NCBI GenBank assembly: GCA_037446115.1
Contig: JBBIJF010000001.1
Location: 124,001 to 188,000, forward strand
DNA length: 64,000 nucleotides
DNA from: JANWXD01 sp037446115
GTDB lineage: Bacteria; Acidobacteriota; Terriglobia; Bryobacterales; Bryobacteraceae
Direction of reading: 5' to 3'
The notes under the pieces: model-generated
What the model saw: only the letters and a program-made list of their open reading frames with translations
Told to the model about the DNA's origin: nothing
The model's database searches: none
Shown here: piece after piece, positions 16,257 through 23,755 of the stretch
Layout: each line of letters starts with the position of its first letter
How positions within the stretch are numbered: the stretch's first letter is position 1
Program-made: the position numbers and the translations under genes

Positions 16257-19154
16257 ATGCAGCGTCTTGCCGAGCGGGTGAAGTTTCGTGATCCGGACCG
16301 CGCTGCCCTCCGGATCGCCTCGCTGTCAGGGGAGCTCGGGGAGGGAGCACAGGCTCGTGTGCGCAGCCTCTTGGCCGTATGCCCGGATCCGGACGAGGCC
16401 CTCCACTACCTGGATCGCCTGCGGCAGGAGCGGCCGGACGCCTTCCGGCGCCTGATCACCTCTCCCGCAGGTCTGCCATATCTGATCACCGTCTTCTCCT
16501 ACAGCCGCTTTCTCTCGGAGGAAATCCTCAAACATCCGGAATGGATCGAGGAACTCGTCGGCCGGGAGGAGATGCACCGCATGCTGTCGGCGGAAGAGTA
16601 CCAGGAGCGACTCGAGCGTTTCCTTCCCAGTACCGGCGTTCCGGATCCGGTTGTGCTGGCCGTCTTCCGCCGCCGCCAGATCCTGCGGATTCTGCTCCGC
16701 GACGTTCTCGGGCTGGAGACCCTGGCCGAGGCGACCGAGGAACTCTCCAACCTCGCCGATGCCATCCTGGAGGTCACGCTGCGGCGCATACGCGAAGATC
16801 TGAGCCGCCGTCACGGGCCTCCGTTGTGCCCTGCCGCGGGCGGCGGGCTGGCGGAGTGCGGCTTCGCGGTCATAGCTCTGGGCAAGCTCGGCGGCCGCGG
16901 CCTGAACTACAGCTCCGACATTGACCTCATGTTCCTCTATGAGGCCAACGGCGAGACGGCGGGTCCTTCGCGGATCAGCAACAAGGAATTCTTCAAGAAA
17001 GTAGCGAATCAATATACGGAGTTACTTTCTACGTACACCTCGGAGGGAATGTGTTACCGCGTGGATTTGCGGCTCCGCCCGGAGGGGCGGCTCGGCGAAG
17101 TGTGCATTTCGCTCGAGGGCGCAAGGAACTATTACCAGACGCGCGCGCGGGACTGGGAACTCCAGATGCTGATCAAGGCCCGTGTGGCGGCGGGAGACCA
17201 ACGCCTGGGGCGGGAGCTGCTCGAGCATGTGGAGGCGCGGATCTATCAGACCACGCTGGACTTCTCCGCCGTCGAAGCTCTGGCGGCCACGCGGGATCGC
17301 ATCAGCGAGAAACTCGCCGCTCGGCGTAAGAACACGTCCGCACTGGATATCAAGCTGACCCGGGGTGGGATCCGCGATATCGAATTCCTGGTGCAGTGCT
17401 TGCAGCGGCTGCACGGGGGCCGCAATCCCTGGGTGCGCCACGCGGGTACGCTTCTGGCTCTGGCGCGGCTCCGCGACAAGGATCTGCTGTCGGATTCCGA
17501 GTACTCACGCCTGGCCGCGGCCTATCAGTTTTTGCGACACCTGGAGCACCGGCTCCAGTTCGACGAAGACCGGCAAACCCACACGCTGCCGTCGGATCCC
17601 GACGAACTGGAGGTGCTGGCGCGGAAGATGCCTTCCGCCTTCATGGGACCGAACCCCAGCGCGGCCGTGCTCCTGGAGCGCCTGAACCATCATCTTGAGG
17701 AGGTTCAGGACATTTACGAGCGCGTCATCCACGCACAGCGCCCGATCTACTACGGCTGTGCGGGAGCCTCAGCTGACCCTCCTGACGAACCGGCCTCAGT
17801 GGAACCGCCCGCCAGCAACCTGGTCCGCTTCCTCGACCAGCGTGCGCCGCGGCTGGCTGCCGTGCTGGCCTCCGGACGCCCCGTGCGTGGCCGGGACTAC
17901 TTCGAGCACTTCCTCGAAAAAGTGCTGGACCGGCCGGAATGGCTGGCGTGGCTGGATGCGGACCCTACGCTGGCAAGCTGGGTTCTGGATCTGTTCGAGC
18001 ACAGCCCTTACTTTGCCGAGCAGATGGTCCGTACGCCGGAGCTTGTCGAGGAGCTCAAGGATCTCCGCGAGCATCCAGGCCCCCGGTCCTACGACGAGAT
18101 CGCTGCCCGGGCTTCCGACATCACGGCGCTGCGGCGCATGTTCCAGCGGGAAATGTTCCGCATTCAAGCCGAGAGCATCTGCCTCCAGGCCCCGATCTTT
18201 CCCACTCTGGAGCGGACTTCCGAACTGGCCGACGCAGTCATCCGGGCCGTCTACCGGATGGCCGTCGAGCACGTGCTTGCCGCCCGCCCGCCCGCATCTG
18301 CCGGCTACGCGCCGCGAGACCAGATGCTCGTGGTGGCTCTCGGCCGGCTCGGAATGCTCGAGTTCGATCTGGCCTCCGACGCGGACCTGGTTTTCATCCT
18401 TCCGGATCAAGACGGCGGGGAGCTGGCTTTCTGGACTCGTGTCGCCGAGCGCATCATCGAGCTGCTGACGGCTTACACCGGCCAAGGCGTTATGTTTGCC
18501 GTGGACACCCGCCTTCGCCCCAACGGGCGCGAAGGGCCTCTGGTGCAACTGGAGCGCGGCTATAAGGACTACTTCGCCAGGCACGCAGAGGCCTGGGAGG
18601 GCATCACCTACATGAAATCCCGCACCCTGGCCGGCAACATCGAGCACGGCACCGAGTTTCTGCACGAGCTGCAGGACGTGGACTGGCGGCGCTACGGGCA
18701 AAGCGGGCGCTCTCGCAAACAGCTGGCCCAGATGCGGCTACGCCTGGAAAAGGAACAGGGTCCGGGCAATCCTCTGAAGGCGGGCCGGGGAGGCTATTAC
18801 GATATCGACTTTGCTCTCATGTACCTCCGCCTCAAAGGTGCGGGCATCTTTTATAAGGTCCTGAATACGCCTGCCCGTATTGATGTGATCGAGAAAATGG
18901 GCCACCTCGAACGCGCCGATGCGGACTTTCTCAGGGACGCGGCCACTTTCTACCGCGCCGTGGACCATGGTCTGCGCGTCTCGACCGGGCACGCCGAAGG
19001 TAGCTTACCCACCTCGCAGGCGCAGCTGGACAACCTTCAGGAGCTGGTTTGTCGCTGGACGCCGGAGCATTTGCACGATCAGCCCCTCGATGTGGAACTG
19101 GCGCAGATCCAGATGCGTACGCGAGAGTTTTTTGACCGTTTGTTCAACGTTTGA
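16257..19154 (+). CDS. glnE: Bifunctional glutamine synthetase adenylyltransferase/deadenylase
   Basis: 965 residues, the usual length for GlnE. There are two nucleotidyltransferase domains: the first has GKLGGRGLNYSSDIDLMFLY at about 207-226, the second has GRLGMLEFDLASDADLVFIL near 700. Each GlnE half carries the DxD metal pair, here DID and DAD. The N-terminal domain removes AMP from glutamine synthetase and the C-terminal one adds it, under PII/glutamine control. Linker motifs TRGGIRDIEFLVQ and GRGGYYDIDFALMYLRL are intact. Placement behind glnA fits its only known substrate. Confidence 0.96.
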   Translation: MQRLAERVKFRDPDRAALRIASLSGELGEGAQARVRSLLAVCPDPDEALHYLDRLRQERPDAFRRLITSPAGLPYLITVFSYSRFLSEEILKHPEWIEELVGREEMHRMLSAEEYQERLERFLPSTGVPDPVVLAVFRRRQILRILLRDVLGLETLAEATEELSNLADAILEVTLRRIREDLSRRHGPPLCPAAGGGLAECGFAVIALGKLGGRGLNYSSDIDLMFLYEANGETAGPSRISNKEFFKKVANQYTELLSTYTSEGMCYRVDLRLRPEGRLGEVCISLEGARNYYQTRARDWELQMLIKARVAAGDQRLGRELLEHVEARIYQTTLDFSAVEALAATRDRISEKLAARRKNTSALDIKLTRGGIRDIEFLVQCLQRLHGGRNPWVRHAGTLLALARLRDKDLLSDSEYSRLAAAYQFLRHLEHRLQFDEDRQTHTLPSDPDELEVLARKMPSAFMGPNPSAAVLLERLNHHLEEVQDIYERVIHAQRPIYYGCAGASADPPDEPASVEPPASNLVRFLDQRAPRLAAVLASGRPVRGRDYFEHFLEKVLDRPEWLAWLDADPTLASWVLDLFEHSPYFAEQMVRTPELVEELKDLREHPGPRSYDEIAARASDITALRRMFQREMFRIQAESICLQAPIFPTLERTSELADAVIRAVYRMAVEHVLAARPPASAGYAPRDQMLVVALGRLGMLEFDLASDADLVFILPDQDGGELAFWTRVAERIIELLTAYTGQGVMFAVDTRLRPNGREGPLVQLERGYKDYFARHAEAWEGITYMKSRTLAGNIEHGTEFLHELQDVDWRRYGQSGRSRKQLAQMRLRLEKEQGPGNPLKAGRGGYYDIDFALMYLRLKGAGIFYKVLNTPARIDVIEKMGHLERADADFLRDAATFYRAVDHGLRVSTGHAEGSLPTSQAQLDNLQELVCRWTPEHLHDQPLDVELAQIQMRTREFFDRLFNV

Positions 19155-19218
19155 AGCCCGGCCCGCCGGCCTCTCCCCCGGATGTGTTAATCTCTAGTGT
19201 GAATGTGGTGATTGCAAG

Positions 19219-19644
19219 GTGGTACCGAAAGTCTCCGTCAAAGGCCAGTATGCCTTGCAGGCGATCCTGGACCTGACCAACCAACCCCGGGGCGTGCCGG
19301 TGAAGATCGCCGACATCGCCCGCCGCCAGAAGATCCCGCAGAAGTTTTTGGAATTGATTCTGGCCGGACTCAAACAGGGAGGATTTGTCGAGTCACGCCG
19401 CGGGGCCGAGGGTGGCTATCTGCTGGCCCGGCCGGCGGAGAGTATCACCGTCGGTGAAGTGCTGCGCTTCGTCGAGGGAAGCCGCGGCGGCCGCAGGCAG
19501 AGCCGCGAGGAGACTCCCTTCTCTGAGATGTGGCAAAAGGTGGACGAGGCGGTCGCGGCGATTTTGGACCGGACGACGTTCGCCGAACTGGCGCGAAAAT
19601 GGGCCGAAAAGCAGACGCGGTATGTGCCCATGTGGGAGATTTAG
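19219..19644 (+). CDS. Rrf2-family transcriptional regulator, CymR-like
   Basis: 141 residues from a GTG at 19219. The N-terminal winged helix matches Rrf2 regulators: VSVKGQYALQAILDLTNQP, VKIADIARRQKIPQKFLELI, and the wing GFVESRRGAEGGYLLARP. The whole protein contains no cysteine, so it cannot bind an iron-sulphur cluster as IscR or NsrR do. That, and cysK 67 bases downstream, suggests a CymR-type role in cysteine synthesis control, where CymR senses through complex formation with CysK. Regulation of cysK is an inference from position. Confidence 0.85.
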   Translation: MVPKVSVKGQYALQAILDLTNQPRGVPVKIADIARRQKIPQKFLELILAGLKQGGFVESRRGAEGGYLLARPAESITVGEVLRFVEGSRGGRRQSREETPFSEMWQKVDEAVAAILDRTTFAELARKWAEKQTRYVPMWEI

Positions 19645-19711
19645 GCGGTCCGGCAAACCCGGGTTTGCTGCGACGCTATTGAGGTTCTTTGAAGTTCCGG
19701 GGGGTTTGTAA

Positions 19712-20668
19712 GTGATTTTCGAGGACAATTCGTATAGCATTGGCCGGACTCCGCTCGTCAGGCTCAACCGCATCACGCGCGGGGCTCGTGCCACAGTGCT
19801 GGCGAAAATCGAGGGGCGCAACCCCGGCTATTCGGTGAAGTGCCGCATCGGAGCAGCGATGGTGTGGGATGCGGAGAAACGAGGCGTACTCCGTCCCGGC
19901 AAAGAGATCATCGAACCGACCAGCGGCAACACGGGCATTTCTCTGGCTTTTGTCGGCGCCGCACGGGGTTACCCGGTCACCCTGACCATGCCGGAGAGCT
20001 ACTCGGTCGAACGACAGAAAATTCTCCGGGCTTTCGGAGCGAAGCTGGTGCTCACCGATGCCTCGTTGGGCATGAAGGGCGCCATTGCCAAGGCCGAACA
20101 GATCGTGGCTTCGGACCCGGAGCGCTACGTGATGTTGCAGCAGTTCAAGAACCCGGCCAACCCCGAGATTCATTTCAAAACCACCGGGCCGGAGATCTGG
20201 AAGGACACGGGAGGCGCCGTAGATGTGCTCGTGGCAGGCATCGGCACCGGAGGCACGATTACCGGCATCTCACGGTACATCAAGCTGGCCAGAGGCAAGA
20301 AGATTCTTTCCGTGGGAGTGGAGCCGGCCTCCAGTCCGGTCATCACCCAGACCTTGCGCGGGGAGCCGCTTCGCCCCGGTCCTCACATGATTCAGGGGAT
20401 CGGCGCAGGTTTCATTCCGGACACGCTGGACCTCTCCATGGTGGACCGTGTCGAGACCGTCACAAACGACGAAGCGTTTGAGTACGCGCAACGTCTCGCG
20501 CGCGAGGAGGGGATTCTGTCCGGGATCTCCTGCGGGGCAGCGGCGGCAGTGGCCTGCCGGCTTGCCTTCGACGCCGAGTTCGAGGGAAAGACGATCGTGG
20601 CAATCTTCCCGGATTCCGGCGAACGCTACCTGAGCACGCCGCTGTTCGATGGCATGTTCGCGGACTAA
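19712..20668 (+). CDS. cysK: Cysteine synthase (O-acetylserine sulfhydrylase)
   Basis: 318 residues starting with GTG. The PLP lysine is K43 in GYSVKCRIGAAM, and the substrate loop PTSGNTGISLAFVGAARGYP and the phosphate-binding GIGTGGTITGISRYIK are typical of CysK. The C-terminal part GISCGAAAAVACRLA is also conserved. It makes cysteine from O-acetylserine and sulphide. It probably shares an operon with the Rrf2 regulator just upstream. Confidence 0.95.
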   Translation: MIFEDNSYSIGRTPLVRLNRITRGARATVLAKIEGRNPGYSVKCRIGAAMVWDAEKRGVLRPGKEIIEPTSGNTGISLAFVGAARGYPVTLTMPESYSVERQKILRAFGAKLVLTDASLGMKGAIAKAEQIVASDPERYVMLQQFKNPANPEIHFKTTGPEIWKDTGGAVDVLVAGIGTGGTITGISRYIKLARGKKILSVGVEPASSPVITQTLRGEPLRPGPHMIQGIGAGFIPDTLDLSMVDRVETVTNDEAFEYAQRLAREEGILSGISCGAAAAVACRLAFDAEFEGKTIVAIFPDSGERYLSTPLFDGMFAD

Positions 20669-20691
20669 CGCACCCTCCGGCGAAGTTCTCC

Positions 20692-21732
20692 TTACATGAT
20701 GAGAAAGTCCCGGGCGTCCTGAAACGGCATCTCGTGATCGCGAAAATCCGGCCGGTAGTAGCTGGCGGCTTCGGCCTCGAGCGGCTGAATCCATCCGTTT
20801 TCGAAGCCCAAAGCCCCAAGCCACTCGAGAACCCGCGCATACTCGCGTTCGCGGATCTTGCGGTTCAGCAGCGGGAAGCGCTCGTCGCTGACTTTGTTTG
20901 TCGGGAAATACTGGGTCATGATGCTGAGCGTGACGCGCGGTGAAAGCGCGGCGCGGATCCATTCCAGAGACTCGCGCACACCGGCCAAGTCGTTGGGGAG
21001 GATCAACAACCGGATCACGAGACCGCGCTGCAGCAATCCTCGCTCATCCAAAAGCAGTTCGTCGCCGGTCTGGCGGTACATTTCGGCAATCGCGGCGCGT
21101 GCCCGTTCGACGTAGTCCGGGATCCGCGACAGCTCCCGTCCCACCTCATTGTCGGCGTACTTCAGGTCAGGCAGGTATATATCCACGATGCCGTCGAGCA
21201 GCCGGAGCACGTCCACGCTGTCGTAAGCGTTCGTGTTATAGACGAGCGGGAGCCTGAGGCCCCGGCGTGCGGCAATCTCCACGGCGCGCACGATTTGGGG
21301 CACGAAATGCGTGGGGGAGACGAGCCCGATGTTGTGGCAGCCGCGCGCCTGCAGCTCGAGCATGATTTCCGCAAGGCGTTCGAAGCTGACTTCACCCCCT
21401 GGCCGGGTCTCCCGAAAGTTCTGACTGATCTGCCAGTTCTGGCAGTACACACATCGCAGGTTGCAGTGCCCGAAGAAGATGTTGCCCGCGCCCCGGGCCT
21501 CGCCTTTGGGCAAGTGGGTGCCGCTCAGGGCCGGTTCTTCACCGAAGTGCGGCGCCCAGGAGGACACGATCGGCAGGTAGCCTGCCACGCATACCTTGGT
21601 CTCATTAGCCAGCCGGTTGACGCGGCAGTCCCACGGGCAAATGTTGCAGGAGGCCAGCATCGCTTCGAGCGCTTCGGCCCGGCTCCTCAGCTCTCCGCTC
21701 TCCAGTAACCTCCGATACGAAGGCTGCCTCAT
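20692..21732 (-). CDS. Radical SAM protein of the PflX/COG1313 type
   Basis: 346 residues. An N-terminal cysteine group SCNICPWDCRVNR is followed by the radical SAM cluster motif GHCNLRCVYCQNWQISQ (Cys at positions 1, 5 and 8 of CNLRCVYC). Further matches are GCHNIGLVSPTHFVPQI and VDIYLPDLKYADN, all typical of PflX-type proteins related to pyruvate-formate-lyase activating enzyme. No glycyl-radical enzyme gene is nearby, so the client is unknown. The last 35 residues (NGWIQPLEAEAASYYRPDF) appear beyond the usual core. The start region abuts a tract of short repeats. Confidence 0.9.
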   Translation of the reverse strand: MRQPSYRRLLESGELRSRAEALEAMLASCNICPWDCRVNRLANETKVCVAGYLPIVSSWAPHFGEEPALSGTHLPKGEARGAGNIFFGHCNLRCVYCQNWQISQNFRETRPGGEVSFERLAEIMLELQARGCHNIGLVSPTHFVPQIVRAVEIAARRGLRLPLVYNTNAYDSVDVLRLLDGIVDIYLPDLKYADNEVGRELSRIPDYVERARAAIAEMYRQTGDELLLDERGLLQRGLVIRLLILPNDLAGVRESLEWIRAALSPRVTLSIMTQYFPTNKVSDERFPLLNRKIREREYARVLEWLGALGFENGWIQPLEAEAASYYRPDFRDHEMPFQDARDFLIM

Positions 21733-21736
21733 CCCG

Positions 21737-21773
21737 CGAAACTCCGTCCGAAATTCCGTCCCGAAATTCCGTC
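21737..21773. repeat. Short tandem repeat, three 12-base units
   Basis: CGAAACTCCGTC (21737-21748), CGAAATTCCGTC (21749-21760) and CGAAATTCCGTC (21762-21773) lie directly upstream of the PflX-type gene and run into repeat copy B1. They look like partial duplications of the left end of the dispersed repeat. Confidence 0.7.
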
Positions 21774-21828
21774 AGCCTGGTATGGCCCCTTTTTTGAAAA
21801 ATCCGTCAGCCTGGTGTGGCCCCTTTTT
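21765..21828 (+). repeat. Dispersed intergenic repeat, tandem copies B1 and B2
   Basis: B1 (21765-21795) contains CCGTCAGCCTGGTATGGC and B2 (21797-21828) contains CCGTCAGCCTGGTGTGGC, each followed by CCCC and a T run. They stand head to tail, one base apart, between the divergent PflX-type gene and the 46-residue gene. The core equals copies A and C. Confidence 0.85.
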
Positions 21829-21955
21829 GGCTCCTTTTTCAGAATAGCGGTAATTGCGCTTTGCTGCGTGAACCCGTCGGGGAGCGCGCTGGTGCAAAGC
21901 CGTCCGGGGTGTTTCCCTCTCGAGAGCCGCAAGCTCGGTCGGGCCGCAAACGTAG

Positions 21956-21961
21956 TACAAT
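21956..21961 (+). promoter_or_regulatory. -10-like TACAAT before the 46-residue gene
   Basis: TACAAT ends 15 bases before the ATG at 21977, implying a leader of about eight bases. No Shine-Dalgarno sequence and no clear -35 are present. Confidence 0.4.
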
Positions 21962-21976
21962 GTTGCCGTCTCCGTC

Positions 21977-22117
21977 ATGATTCTTTACACCGATCCGGGC
22001 AGCGGCGCGCTGCTGTGGCAGGCCTTGATGGCGGGACTCGTAGGCCTGCTCTTTTATGTCCGGAAGTTCACCTCCTGGTTTCGGGGCAAGAACGGCAAGA
22101 GGGATCCGGGCGACTAA
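21977..22117 (+). CDS. Small membrane protein, 46 residues
   Basis: The frame reads MILYTDPGSGALLWQALMAG, then a hydrophobic stretch LVGLLFYVRKFTSWFRGKNG and a polar tail ending DPGD. One transmembrane helix (about 12-28) is followed by a basic segment, so the C-terminus is probably cytoplasmic. I recall small proteins starting Y-x-D-P-G-S/T-G-S-L-x-x-Q beside methyltransferase and phosphatase genes in several phyla, which supports coding status. The TAA is followed directly by the GTG start of the methyltransferase, so they should be translated together. Function unknown. Confidence 0.7.
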   Translation: MILYTDPGSGALLWQALMAGLVGLLFYVRKFTSWFRGKNGKRDPGD

Positions 22118-23551
22118 GTGCGATCTCCGTTCTCCTTCCGGGATCCCGGGGGAGTTCTGATCCCGCTCGACGGCCGGCTCCTCCGTCTTGTAAGCCCTGA
22201 GGCTGCGCCGAGTCTGCGGGCATTCCACACCTCGCCAGTCTGGTCTTCCTGGACTGACACGGGACGGCTTGTGCCGTCCCGGATGCTCACAGCGGAGCAA
22301 GCCGAGCTCGTACTGGGTGATGAGCGCCTGCGGCCCTTGCTCCATGGGTTCGAGCCCGAACTGGTGATCGAGCACGAGCCCGTGGAATTCCCCAGCTACC
22401 CTTACGAGTGGCCTCCCGAAATGCTGCACGCGGCCGCCGGGCTCACGCTGGAACTGGCGCTGGAACTGCTTCCTCACGGCCTGGGCTTGAAAGACGGCAC
22501 ACCGTACAACGTGCTGTTTCGCGGGCCGGATCCGGTCTTCGTGGACGTGCTTTCCGTCGAGCAGCGGGATCCCGCCGATCCGACGTGGCTGGCCTACGCT
22601 CAGTTTGTCCGTACCTTTTTACTGCCGCTCGCTGCGTGGCGCGAGTTCGGACTGGCGCCGGGCGAAGTGCTGCTTTCCCGACGGGACGGTTTAGAACCCG
22701 AGGATCTCTTCGGCTGGCTCGGTTGGGGACGGCGCCTGCTGCCCCCGTGGTTCTCCCTGGTCACGATGCCCGTGCTCCTCGGCAGGCGCAGGCGGGATGA
22801 TCCGTCCGTTTACCGACCCCGTCGCTTAGGGGACCACGAGAAGGCCCGATTCGTCCTCCGGACTCTCTTCCGGGGCCTGCGCCGCACACTCGGCAGGCTG
22901 GCGCCTCGTGAAGGGACGCGGTCCGAGTGGTCCGCCTATACCCAGGCGCGCAGCCACTACTCCGCCGAGCAAGCCCGCATCAAGGACCGGTTCGTCGAAT
23001 CCGCTCTTTCAGAATTCCGGCCGCGGCGCGTGCTCGATGTCGGTGCCAACGTGGGTCACTTCAGTGCCATGGCGGCGCGCGCGGGAGCCTCCGTTGTGGC
23101 GATCGATTACGACCCGGTGGTGGTGGGCCGGGCCTGGCGCATGGCTCGGGCCGACGGGCTGCGCGTTCTCCCGCTCGTGGTCAATCTTGCGCGTCCGACG
23201 CCTGCCGTCGGCTGGCGGAACGCGGAGTGCTCGAGTTTCCTTGACCGGGCGCGGGGGCGGTTTGATCTCGTCTTGATGCTTGCGCTGATCCACCACCTGA
23301 TCGTCACGGAACGGGTCCCGCTGGAGGAAATCGTCAGTCTGACCGCCGAGCTCACGACGGAGTTAGCGCTCATTGAGTTCGTCGGGCCCGACGATCCCAT
23401 GTTTCAGCGCATCGTCCGCGGGAGAGAACACCTGCATGGCGGCTTGAACTCGACCGTGTTCGAATGCGCCTGCCGCAGGTATTTCCACATCGTCCGCTGC
23501 CAGCCTCTGCCCGATTCCCACCGGACGCTCTACCTCCTCCGCAAGTCATAA
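22118..23551 (+). CDS. Class I SAM-dependent methyltransferase, large
   Basis: 477 residues starting at GTG. The first 280 residues include a region like those in kinase-associated or nodulation-type methyltransferases: AAAGLTLELALELLPHGLGL and KDGTPYNVLFRGPDPVFVDV, which resembles an APH-like phosphate/loop segment. The SAM domain begins at about 300: VLDVGANVGHFSAMAARAGA (motif I), VVAIDYDPVVVGRAWRMA, then DLVLMLALIHHLIVTERVPL. The protein follows the 46-residue membrane protein without a gap. Substrate unknown; cell-envelope or polysaccharide modification is a guess. The gene ends beside a long inverted repeat that could terminate transcription. Confidence 0.85.
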   Translation: MRSPFSFRDPGGVLIPLDGRLLRLVSPEAAPSLRAFHTSPVWSSWTDTGRLVPSRMLTAEQAELVLGDERLRPLLHGFEPELVIEHEPVEFPSYPYEWPPEMLHAAAGLTLELALELLPHGLGLKDGTPYNVLFRGPDPVFVDVLSVEQRDPADPTWLAYAQFVRTFLLPLAAWREFGLAPGEVLLSRRDGLEPEDLFGWLGWGRRLLPPWFSLVTMPVLLGRRRRDDPSVYRPRRLGDHEKARFVLRTLFRGLRRTLGRLAPREGTRSEWSAYTQARSHYSAEQARIKDRFVESALSEFRPRRVLDVGANVGHFSAMAARAGASVVAIDYDPVVVGRAWRMARADGLRVLPLVVNLARPTPAVGWRNAECSSFLDRARGRFDLVLMLALIHHLIVTERVPLEEIVSLTAELTTELALIEFVGPDDPMFQRIVRGREHLHGGLNSTVFECACRRYFHIVRCQPLPDSHRTLYLLRKS

Positions 23552-23560
23552 GCCCCTCCA

Positions 23561-23650
23561 AAAACCCGTCAGCCTGGTATGGCACCATTTTTGTGCGGTG
23601 CGCCCCAGGGCAAAAAAGTGCCATACCAGGCTGACGGATTTTTGGGACGG
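23561..23650. repeat. Dispersed intergenic repeat, inverted pair C1/C2
   Basis: CCGTCAGCCTGGTATGGCAC (23566-23585) and its exact reverse complement (23618-23637) flank a 32-base loop, giving a 20-bp perfect stem; the flanks add A and T runs. It lies 15 bases after the methyltransferase stop, in a 204-base gap. It could act as a strong bidirectional terminator or a REP/BIME-like element. Confidence 0.85.
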
Positions 23651-23743
23651 ATTTTTTGGGACGTTGCGGGGGCGGGTGCGTCTCAACTAAATTGAACTAG
23701 GGTGCGGGCTGCACGAGCCCCGTCGGTTTCCAACCGTAACCCT

Positions 23744-23749
23744 GGAGGT
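23744..23749 (+). promoter_or_regulatory. Ribosome binding site deciding a TTG start
   Basis: GGAGGT lies six bases before an in-frame TTG at 23756. The protein from that TTG begins with a clean signal peptide, whereas the upstream GTG at 23702 would add a non-hydrophobic arginine-rich leader. Confidence 0.8.
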
Positions 23750-23755
23750 CGCCAC

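Noticed and set aside
23561..23650. Insertion-sequence terminal inverted repeats
   Set aside because: Only 32 bases lie between the arms and no transposase gene is present, so it is a hairpin element rather than an insertion sequence.
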